A stretch of DNA of 64,000 nucleotides from Pararhizobium_B sp963760965. Lineage in GTDB: Bacteria; Pseudomonadota; Alphaproteobacteria; Rhizobiales; Rhizobiaceae. Where the stretch lies: assembly GCA_963760965.1 (NCBI GenBank), contig CAVXEW010000014.1, forward strand, positions 186,001 to 250,000. The letters run 5' to 3'. Shown in pieces: positions 58,101 to 64,000 of this stretch (positions are counted from its first letter, which is position 1; the number at the start of each line of letters is the position of its first letter). Below the pieces are notes generated by a model. It saw nothing but the letters and a program-made list of their open reading frames with translations. It did not search any database and was not told the origin of the DNA. The position numbers and the translations under genes are program-made.

Positions 58101-58680
58101 CCAGCGTATCGCCGAAGAAGTCCAGCCGAAGCGGTTCGTCACTTCCCGGAACGAAGACATCGAGGATGCCGCCCCGCACTGCGTATTCGCCGACCTCCCT
58201 GACCGTCGACACCCGCTCGAAACCGTTCCGTGCCAGGCGCGCGGCGATGTCCTCCATGGCGACGCGGCTGCCGGACTTGACCGAGAACGCCATCGACGAG
58301 AGCAGCCCCCGCGGCGGCATCTTCTGGAGAAAGGCGTTGACCGAAACAAGCACGATCGCGGCGTGCGGCGCCTTCTGGTGAGCGATCAACCCGCCAAGGG
58401 CCGAGAGACGCCGTGCCGCTGCATCGGGGCTGGGGGAGACGCGGTCGTATGGCAGGCAGTCCCAGCCCGGCAGGGACAGCACGGGGATCTCCGGCGCGAT
58501 GAACCCGAGCATCTGCTCGAGGTCGAGCATGTGCTGGCCGTCGGAGACGACATAGGCGATGGCCTGCCCGGCTCGTGCCATTTCCGCGAGCAGGAACGGC
58601 TCGGCGCCCGCCGGCACGTTGGCGAGCGTCGCCGGCCCCGTGAGCCGCTTGAAAAGGTCGGGCGCGAATCCTTCGATCAT
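55177..58680 (-). CDS. mfd: transcription-repair coupling factor Mfd
   Basis: A 1167-residue DNA translocase that releases RNA polymerase stalled at lesions and recruits UvrA. The order is UvrB-like N-terminal domains (about 1-340), an RNA-polymerase-interaction (CarD-like) domain with GSLVVHAEHGIGKFTGL near 500, a RecG-like helicase core with Walker A CGDVGFGKTEVALRA and DEEQHFGVKHKERL, and a C-terminal TRCF domain. The TRG region GNLLGEEQSGHIKEVG is intact. Its start overlaps the sdhE stop by four bases. Confidence 0.97.
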   Translation of the reverse strand: MIEGFAPDLFKRLTGPATLANVPAGAEPFLLAEMARAGQAIAYVVSDGQHMLDLEQMLGFIAPEIPVLSLPGWDCLPYDRVSPSPDAAARRLSALGGLIAHQKAPHAAIVLVSVNAFLQKMPPRGLLSSMAFSVKSGSRVAMEDIAARLARNGFERVSTVREVGEYAVRGGILDVFVPGSDEPLRLDFFGDTLETVRSFDPVTQRTTHQGRTLELNAMSEVTLTDETISRFRRNYLSLFGAATRDDALYQAVSEGRRYAGMEHWLPLFHEELETAFDYLEGFSFVTDHLAREAAQERMKLVRDHYAARREAMEAGKDATGQGTPYKPVPPEQLYLDADGFAAGLDRRHALRLSPFAEHESGASTVFTLEAKTGPRWAKTQVEGGDAARVNVFDKVVSHIGERRSRSRVLVTAWSEGALDRMLQVLAEHGLERVKVIDRLEDLDKLETGIVGAAVLSLENGFETSDLAVIGEQDILGDRMVRRGRRKKRGSDFISEVAGLEEGSLVVHAEHGIGKFTGLRTIEAAGAPHACLELLYAEGAKLFLPVENIELLSRYGSEAAEAQLDRLGGVAWQARKAKLKKRLLDMAGELIRIAAERSTRQATVLQAPDGLYDEFAARFPYDETEDQLNAIEAVREDLAAGRPMDRLVCGDVGFGKTEVALRAAFLGAMNGVQVAVVVPTTLLARQHYRTFVDRFRGLPIRIGQASRLVGSKELALTRKEIAEGKTDIVVGTHALLGSSIKFANLGLLIIDEEQHFGVKHKERLKELKSDVHVLTLSATPIPRTLQLAMTGVRELSLITTPPVDRMAVRTFISPFDGLVIRETLLREHYRGGQSFYVCPRISDLEEVEAFLRSEVPELKFAVAHGQMAAGELDDIMNAFYDGQYDVLLSTTIVELGLDVPTANTLIVHRADMFGLAQLYQLRGRVGRSKVRAFALFTLPANRMLTATADRRLKVLQSLDTLGAGFQLASHDLDIRGAGNLLGEEQSGHIKEVGFELYQHMLEEAVAELKGDEEAIDTGWSPQIMVGTPVMIPEDYVPDLNLRMGLYRRLGEITDVGEIDGFGAEMIDRFGPLPTEVRHLLKIVYLKALCRKANVEKLDAGPKGILVQFRNQEFPNPASLVDFIARQGSLAKIRPDQSIVFSRDLPSAEKRLAGAGVIMTKLADLAVAA

Positions 58681-58991
58681 CTCGATTCAATCATGTCCTT
58701 GCCGAGCGGCGAGAAGTCCGGGCGGAAAGCAGCCATCCGCCGGAAGAGCGCAGTGTCGAATTCCGCCGGAACTGCTATCTCCCCCGTAATCCATTTGAGA
58801 AGATCGACGTCCTGCAGGTCGAGCAGGCGCTCGAAGGCCTCCATCTCGGAGGGCTGCAATCCCCCTATCTCCGCATCTGCGAAGCCGCCCATGACGAGGT
58901 CCATCTCGCGGGTTCCCCGATGCCATGCGCGGAACAGGATCCGCCTCCGGCGCACATCGAGGTCGGCGCTCGTGCGTGTGGTGCCTGTCAT
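58677..58991 (-). CDS. sdhE: succinate dehydrogenase assembly factor SdhE
   Basis: A 104-residue assembly factor needed for attaching FAD to the succinate dehydrogenase flavoprotein. The conserved RGxxE core is in ILFRAWHRGTREMDLVMGGFAD. Start ATG at 58991. Overlap of four bases with mfd indicates cotranscription, a pairing conserved in rhizobia. It is divergent from recG with 91 bases between. Confidence 0.95.
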   Translation of the reverse strand: MTGTTRTSADLDVRRRRILFRAWHRGTREMDLVMGGFADAEIGGLQPSEMEAFERLLDLQDVDLLKWITGEIAVPAEFDTALFRRMAAFRPDFSPLGKDMIESR

Positions 58992-59082
58992 TCGAAACCT
59001 TCCTGTTGATGGGCCTCTATAACGAAGCCGGCCTGCCTTGTCAGCCTTGCCAGCGTGCCCGTACGCGACGCATTGTCGGGCC

Positions 59083-61188
59083 ATGCGCCCCACGGTTCTC
59101 GATCCCCTTTTTCGCCCGGTATCAACACTGCCAGGGGTAGGCCCGAGGGTCGCCGAAATGCTGGCGAAACTTTCCGGGCGCGACGGCGCCGACGACACGC
59201 GCATCGTCGATCTCCTGTTCGTTGCGCCGCATGCGCTTGTCGACAGGACCCGCCGCCCCGGCATCGCTCTGTCGCCCGAGGGAGCGATCGTCACCCTGGA
59301 CGTCCGTGTCGACCGCCACCAGCCTCCGCCACGCGGTCGCCGCAACGTGCCCTACCGCGTGTTTGTGCAGGACGACACCGGAGAAATGGCGCTCGTCTTC
59401 TTTCATTCCAAGGGAGCGTGGCTGGAAAAGCTGCTGCCGGTGGGAGGGAAGGTTGTCGTCAGCGGCAAGGTCGACTGGTTCAACGGACGTCCTTCCATGG
59501 TCCATCCGGACCATGTCGTCGCGGAGGCGGAGGCCGCATCCCTTCCGGCCGTCGAGCCGGTCTATCCGCTCACAGCCGGGCTTTCCGCGAAGGTCATGCG
59601 CAAGGCGGTCGAAGCCGCCCTCGCGATCCTTCCCGAGCTGCCGCCATGGCTCGACGACGAGCTTGCCCGGCGGAATTCCTTCGCAGGTTTCACTGACAGC
59701 CTCCGGGCTCTTCACGCACCCGAGGTGGCGGCGGACCTCGAACCCGGGTCCCCTGCACGGCGCCGCCTGGCCTATGACGAACTTCTGGCGGGCCAGCTCT
59801 CGCTCGGTCTCGTTCGCCAGCGCATTCGCAAGCTCCCGGGACATCCGGTCAAGGCCACGGGAACCTTGCAGGCGCGGATTCGACAGGCCCTGCCGTTTTC
59901 GCTCACGCAAGGCCAGGAAGAGGCGGTCGCGGCAATTCTTGCCGACATGCGCCGGAGCGAGCGCATGCTTCGGTTGCTGCAGGGAGATGTCGGATCCGGC
60001 AAGACGGCTGTCGCCATGATGGCCATGGCCGCCGCTGTCGAAGTCGGCGGACAGGCGGTGCTCATGGCGCCGACCGAAATCCTCGCCCGCCAGCACCATG
60101 CAACGATCTCCCGGATGGCGGAGGCGGCCGGAATCAACGTCGACGTTCTGACCGGGCGCATGAAGGCGCGGGACCGCCAGCAGATCCTGGCCCGCATTGC
60201 GTCCGGCGAGGCGCAGATCGTCGTCGGAACACACGCGCTTTTCCAGGAGAACGTCGTCTACGGAAACCTTCTCCTCGCCGTCGTCGACGAGCAGCACAGG
60301 TTCGGCGTCCACCAGAGGCTTCGCCTCACTGCCAAGGGGGCGGCTCCGCACATGCTTGTGATGACCGCCACGCCGATCCCGCGAACGCTGGTCCTGGCGG
60401 CTTTCGGCGACATGGATGTCTCGAAGCTCGCGGAGAAACCGGCGGGCCGCAAGCCGATTACCACGGTGACGGTTCCGTCCGAACGCATCGACGATGTCGT
60501 CGCGCGGCTGCGCACTGCGATCTCCGAGGGACGCAAGGCCTACTGGATCTGTCCGCTCGTCGAGGAGTCCGACGTTTCGGACATCATGTCCGCGGAGCAG
60601 CGCTTCAAGAGCCTGGAGCCAGTCTTCGGCAAGCAGCTCGGCCTCGTTCACGGGCGCATGCCGGGACCAGGCAAGGATGCGGCCATGGAGGCGTTCAAGG
60701 AGGGGCAGACCCGCCTGCTGGTTGCGACCACGGTGATCGAGGTCGGTGTCGACGTCCCGGACGCATCCATCCTCGTGATCGAGCACGCCGAGCGCTTCGG
60801 CCTCGCGCAGCTCCATCAGTTGCGTGGCCGGGTCGGGCGCGGCGATGCAGCATCGAGCTGCATTCTTCTCTACTCGGCACCGCTGGGCGACATCGCCAAG
60901 TCGCGGCTTTCGATCATGCGGGAAACGGAGGACGGCTTCCGCATAGCAGAGGAAGACCTGAAGCTGCGCGGCGAAGGAGAGCTTCTCGGCACGCGGCAAT
61001 CCGGAACGCCGGGCTTCCGCATCGCGAGCCTCGAAGCACACGCGGAACTGCTGGAGACGGCCCGGAACGACGCCCGCTACCTGCTGGAAACCGATCCGGA
61101 CCTGAAGAGCGAACGAGGCGAGGCCCTGCGCCTCCTGCTGTACCTGTTCCGCCGGGACGAAGCGATCCGCTTCCTGCGCGCGGGATGA
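59083..61188 (+). CDS. recG: ATP-dependent DNA helicase RecG
   Basis: A 701-residue helicase that remodels branched DNA and stalled forks. It begins MRPTVLDPLFRPVSTLPGVGPRVA, has the OB-fold wedge domain (about 60-170), helicase motifs LLQGDVGSGKTAVAMM, VDEQHRFGVHQR and TATPIPRTL, and the C-terminal TRG motif EDLKLRGEGELLGTRQSGTPG. The ATG at 59083 matches the family N-terminus; an upstream in-frame ATG is rejected. It converges on the DUF502 gene, 30 bases apart. Confidence 0.96.
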   Translation: MRPTVLDPLFRPVSTLPGVGPRVAEMLAKLSGRDGADDTRIVDLLFVAPHALVDRTRRPGIALSPEGAIVTLDVRVDRHQPPPRGRRNVPYRVFVQDDTGEMALVFFHSKGAWLEKLLPVGGKVVVSGKVDWFNGRPSMVHPDHVVAEAEAASLPAVEPVYPLTAGLSAKVMRKAVEAALAILPELPPWLDDELARRNSFAGFTDSLRALHAPEVAADLEPGSPARRRLAYDELLAGQLSLGLVRQRIRKLPGHPVKATGTLQARIRQALPFSLTQGQEEAVAAILADMRRSERMLRLLQGDVGSGKTAVAMMAMAAAVEVGGQAVLMAPTEILARQHHATISRMAEAAGINVDVLTGRMKARDRQQILARIASGEAQIVVGTHALFQENVVYGNLLLAVVDEQHRFGVHQRLRLTAKGAAPHMLVMTATPIPRTLVLAAFGDMDVSKLAEKPAGRKPITTVTVPSERIDDVVARLRTAISEGRKAYWICPLVEESDVSDIMSAEQRFKSLEPVFGKQLGLVHGRMPGPGKDAAMEAFKEGQTRLLVATTVIEVGVDVPDASILVIEHAERFGLAQLHQLRGRVGRGDAASSCILLYSAPLGDIAKSRLSIMRETEDGFRIAEEDLKLRGEGELLGTRQSGTPGFRIASLEAHAELLETARNDARYLLETDPDLKSERGEALRLLLYLFRRDEAIRFLRAG

Positions 61189-61218
61189 TCCCGCGACCGG
61201 GCGCCGGGCTGTGCCGGT

Positions 61219-61930
61219 TCAGGCCCGCTTCTGCAGTTCCATCTCTCCGGTCTTGCCCGCCGCCGCCGCGAGCTGCGCGGTTCTGGCGTGGTACTCCGGA
61301 GATACAAGACCTGCCGAAATGATCATCTTTGCCGCATCCTCGACCGACATGTCGAGGATGATGATTTCGGATTTCGGCACGAAGAGAAGGTAGCCCGAAG
61401 TGGGATTCGGCGTCGTCGGAAGGAAGACCGAGACGGTCTCCTCCCCGCCCTCGAGAAGACGCGCGTTCACCTCTCCCTTCGTTTCCGTCGCCAGGAAGAC
61501 CAGCGACCACAGCCCCTTGCGGGGATATTCGATCAGACCGGCCTTCTGGAACGAGTCCGAGCTTTCGGAAAGCACCGTCTGGAATATCTGCTTGAGGCCC
61601 TTGTAGATCACCCGGATGAAGGGCATCCGGTGCAGGATCGAACTCGCCGAAACCGATGACCGTGCGACCGATCAGGCCGGCGGTGAGGAACCCGATCAGC
61701 GTGATCACCACGAGGGCGATCAAGAGGCCAAAGCCCGGAACCGGGAACGGCAGGTAGTAGTCGGGCGTGTACTTGACCGGCAGGTAGGGCTTGACCCAGG
61801 CATCGACCCAGATGACGAACGACCACGTCAGATAAAGTGTGATCACGAGCGGCGCGCAGATGACGAGCCCGGTCAGGAAGTAGTTTCTCAGTCGCATCGC
61901 TATGGACACGCGCTTCGGCTTGTCGGTCAT
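61219..61930 (-). pseudogene. DUF502 family membrane protein, one frameshift
   Basis: A DUF502 protein with two N-terminal membrane helices (YFLTGLVICAPLVITLYLTW and GLLIALVVITLIGFLTAGLIG) and a cytoplasmic C-terminal domain (VIYKGLKQIFQTVL, TTPNPTSGYLLFVP, LDMSVEDAAKMIISAG). The frame breaks near 61639: GFGEF runs into DPAPDALHP, whereas one base fewer gives ILHRMPFIRVIYKG, which continues in the other frame. Restored length is 236 residues. The family is uncharacterised in general. Its place between recG and glmS is conserved in rhizobia. Confidence 0.87.
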
Positions 61931-62032
61931 TGGTGATCCAGACGGAAACGAGCCCTTGCCGAGCGCCCGCCCGGCAATATCAAGAGCATATATATGAGCA
62001 CACTGGCGCCACCGGCAAGCTGCCGCCGGCGG

Positions 62033-63859
62033 CTACTCCACCGTGACCGACTTCGCCAGATTGCGCGGCTGGTCGACGTCGGTGCCCATGAAGACTGCGG
62101 TGTGATAGGCGATCAGCTGGATCGGCAGGGCATAGACCATGGGCGAAATCAGCTCGTCGACATGCGGCAGGACGATCGTGCTCATGGTCTCCACCGACGC
62201 CGCAGCGGCGCCCGCCTCGTCGGTGATGAGAATGATACGGCCGCCGCGGGCGGCGACTTCCTGCATGTTTGACACAGTCTTGTCGAAGACGCGATCATGC
62301 GGCGCGATCACGATGACCGGCATCGTCTCGTCGATCAGCGCGATCGGCCCGTGCTTCAGCTCGCCCGCCGCGTATCCTTCGGCGTGGATGTATGAAATTT
62401 CCTTCAGCTTCAGCGCGCCTTCCATGGCAAGCGGGAAATTCGTGCCGCGTCCGAGATAGAGAACGTCGTCGAATTTCGCGAGTTCGCGCGCCAGCGCCTC
62501 GATCTGCGCTTCGGAGGACGAGAGGATGCCGCTCATGATGCGCGGCAGTTCCTGCAGCACCTCGACGGCGGCCCGTTCGTCGTCCTGGCTGATGGTGCCG
62601 CGTGCCTTAGCTGCTCCGACCGCCAGCGAGGCGAGCACCGCGAGCTGGCATGTGAAAGCCTTCGTCGACGCGACGCCGATCTCCGTCCCCGCAAGCGTCG
62701 GGTACACGACGTCGGCCTCGCGCGCGATCGTCGATTCCTGGACATTGACCACCGCCCCGATCTTCAGTCCGTTCTCCTTGCAATAGCGCAGCGAAGCCAG
62801 GGTGTCGGCCGTCTCGCCCGACTGCGAGACGAAGATCGCCGCCGACTTCGGCGACAGCGGCATTTCGCGGTAGCGGAACTCCGATGCGATATCGATCTCG
62901 ACCGGGAGGCGCGCAAGCCGCTCGAAAAGGTATTTGCCGACGAGCCCCGCGATATAGGCCGTGCCGCAGGCGCTGATCACGAGGCTGTCTATCGCGCCGA
63001 AATCGATGCCCGGGTCGGGCTCCCGCACCGTGCCGGCAGCGAAATCGACGTACCGGCTCATGGTATGCGAGATCACCTCGGGCTGCTCGTAGATCTCCTT
63101 TTCCATGAAATGCCTGTGATTGCCCTTGTCGGCGAGGAACGTCATTCCGGCCGACTTGCGCCGCATCCGCTCGACGGGCTGGCCGGAATGGTCGAAGAAT
63201 TCCGCCCCTTCCCGCGTCACGACGGTCCAGTCGCCATCCTCGAGGTAGGCGATGTCGTTGGTGAACGGCGCCAGCGCGATCGCGTCGGAGCCGAGAAACA
63301 TTTCGCCCTCGCCGAAACCGACCGCGAGAGGCGGCCCGTTGCGGGCGCCGATGATCATGTCGTCATGGTCGGCGAACAGCACTGCAAGCGCATAGGCGCC
63401 TTCCAGGCGCTGCAGCGCGGCGAGCATGGCGGACTTCGCATCGTGCCCCTGCTGCAGGAGCCGCGCTATCAGCTGGGCGACCACCTCGGTATCGGTCTGG
63501 GTCCGGAACTCCACGCCTTCGGCGACGAGTTCCGCCTTCAGCTTTGCGAAGTTCTCGATGATGCCGTTGTGAACCACGCCGACATTGCCGGCGAAATGCG
63601 GATGGGCGTTGTTTTCCGTCGGTGCGCCGTGGGTGGCCCAGCGGGTGTGGCCGATACCGATCGATCCGGCGAGCGGATCGTCCCTGAGGCGCTGCTCGAG
63701 CCCGACCAGCTTGCCTTCTGCGCGCCGGCGGTCAAGCCGCCCATGGTCCACCGTCGCCACGCCTGCCGAATCGTAGCCGCGGTATTCGAGCCGCTTCAGC
63801 GCATCGACCAGCAGCGGTGCCACGTCACCGCGGCCGACAATTCCGACTATGCCGCACAT
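62033..63859 (-). CDS. glmS: glutamine--fructose-6-phosphate aminotransferase (isomerizing)
   Basis: A 608-residue enzyme making glucosamine 6-phosphate, the entry to peptidoglycan and lipopolysaccharide amino sugars. The N-terminal glutaminase domain has the nucleophile at Cys2 (MCGIVGIVGRGDVAPLLV) and HTRWATHG. Two SIS domains follow, with VSQSGETADTLASLRYC and the C-terminal catalytic DQPRNLAKSVTVE. No glmS ribozyme-like element is seen, as expected for a proteobacterium. A perfect palindrome begins 59 bases upstream of the start. Confidence 0.97.
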   Translation of the reverse strand: MCGIVGIVGRGDVAPLLVDALKRLEYRGYDSAGVATVDHGRLDRRRAEGKLVGLEQRLRDDPLAGSIGIGHTRWATHGAPTENNAHPHFAGNVGVVHNGIIENFAKLKAELVAEGVEFRTQTDTEVVAQLIARLLQQGHDAKSAMLAALQRLEGAYALAVLFADHDDMIIGARNGPPLAVGFGEGEMFLGSDAIALAPFTNDIAYLEDGDWTVVTREGAEFFDHSGQPVERMRRKSAGMTFLADKGNHRHFMEKEIYEQPEVISHTMSRYVDFAAGTVREPDPGIDFGAIDSLVISACGTAYIAGLVGKYLFERLARLPVEIDIASEFRYREMPLSPKSAAIFVSQSGETADTLASLRYCKENGLKIGAVVNVQESTIAREADVVYPTLAGTEIGVASTKAFTCQLAVLASLAVGAAKARGTISQDDERAAVEVLQELPRIMSGILSSSEAQIEALARELAKFDDVLYLGRGTNFPLAMEGALKLKEISYIHAEGYAAGELKHGPIALIDETMPVIVIAPHDRVFDKTVSNMQEVAARGGRIILITDEAGAAAASVETMSTIVLPHVDELISPMVYALPIQLIAYHTAVFMGTDVDQPRNLAKSVTVE

Positions 63860-63917
63860 CCCTCGTCTCCAGTTCGTCCGGTATCTCTTCGTTCATGGCC
63901 AGTCTAGTGGTGCGAAG

Positions 63918-63941
63918 CTGACAGATGGTACCATCTGTCAG
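63918..63941. promoter_or_regulatory. perfect 24-bp palindrome upstream of glmS
   Basis: Two 12-base arms, CTGACAGATGGT and its exact reverse complement, meet without a gap around GGTACC. Such symmetry over 24 bases is typical of a dimeric repressor operator (for example of the TetR type). It lies 59 bases before the glmS start, and a related half-site (63988-64000) starts at the window edge. Which gene it controls cannot be seen here; a gene beyond 64000 is as likely as glmS. Confidence 0.6.
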
Positions 63942-63983
63942 AAAAATCGCCCCACCAGATCAATGGGTTGTGGGCTGATTTTT
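63942..63983. repeat. imperfect inverted repeat next to the palindrome
   Basis: AAAAATCGCCCCAC (63942-63955) and GTGGGCTGATTTTT (63970-63983) are inverted copies matching at 12 of 14 positions, around a 14-base centre. Together with the palindrome at 63918 and the half-site at 63988 they give a nested symmetric layout. It could be a pair of operators in a divergent promoter region, or the edge of a small repeat element. Confidence 0.4.
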
Positions 63984-64000
63984 CCCAACAGACGGGTACC

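Noticed and set aside
61967..61999. AT-rich near-palindrome CATATATATG between the DUF502 gene and glmS.
   Set aside because: Only the 10-base core is symmetric; more likely part of an ordinary promoter or simple AT repeat.

Overview
The window is a GC-rich chromosomal stretch from an alphaproteobacterium of the order Hyphomicrobiales (Rhizobiales). Supporting markers are the dusB(nifR3)-ntrB-ntrC-ntrY-ntrX-trkA-hfq-hflX series, a bifunctional ispDF, a pyruvate dehydrogenase whose E1-beta subunit carries its own lipoyl domain, a phosphatidylcholine synthase, and the order pdh-ftsB-eno-kdsA-pyrG-secG-tpiA-ppiD-trpDC-moaC-moeA. The order resembles Sinorhizobium, Mesorhizobium and Brucella; I cannot name the genus. 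Coding density is very high. No gap exceeds 300 bases; the largest are about 270 (51147-51419) and 250 (7363-7614). I see no rRNA, tRNA, insertion sequence, prophage or CRISPR array.

Layout. 18-3979 (minus): siroheme and sulfite-reduction operon cysG, DUF2849, cysI-type reductase, DUF934. 4198-5714 (plus): a deaminase and mazG. 5711-16390 (minus): hflX, hfq, trkA and the two NTR two-component systems headed by dusB. 16556-18282 (plus): ispDF and pncC. 18258-31664 (minus): coq10-like gene, lipA, glsB, lpdA, SGNH hydrolase, pdhCBA, ftsB, eno, kdsA, a VOC protein and pyrG. 31813-33225 (minus): secG and tpiA. 33426-38979 (plus): ppiD, trpD, trpC, moaC, moeA. 38986-46720: an accessory-looking block with a gamma-glutamylpolyamine-type ligase, an omega-aminotransferase and a BMP-family nucleoside-type ABC importer. 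46826-55038: quinone reductase, phosphatidylcholine synthase, UbiH-like hydroxylase, hspQ, an IalB-family protein, an oligopeptide-type binding protein, a DsbA-family oxidoreductase and a PAP2 phosphatase. 55177-63859: mfd, sdhE, recG, a DUF502 protein and glmS.

The most striking sequence-level observation is eight single- or double-base frame breaks in six otherwise well-conserved minus-strand genes: cysI (two), ntrX (two), ntrC, lipA, kdsA and the DUF502 gene. Removing or adding one or two bases at each site restores a full-length family-typical protein. Several of these genes are normally essential, so sequence error is the likeliest explanation, but the calls are recorded as disrupted because that is what the sequence shows.

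On the regulatory side, a general-stress (EcfG/RpoE2-type) promoter precedes glsB. A perfect 24-bp palindrome lies upstream of glmS, followed by an inverted repeat and a second partial copy cut by the window edge. Four intrinsic-terminator-like hairpins are clear enough to list. I did not find a convincing new multi-gene system; the window is mainly core metabolism and regulation.
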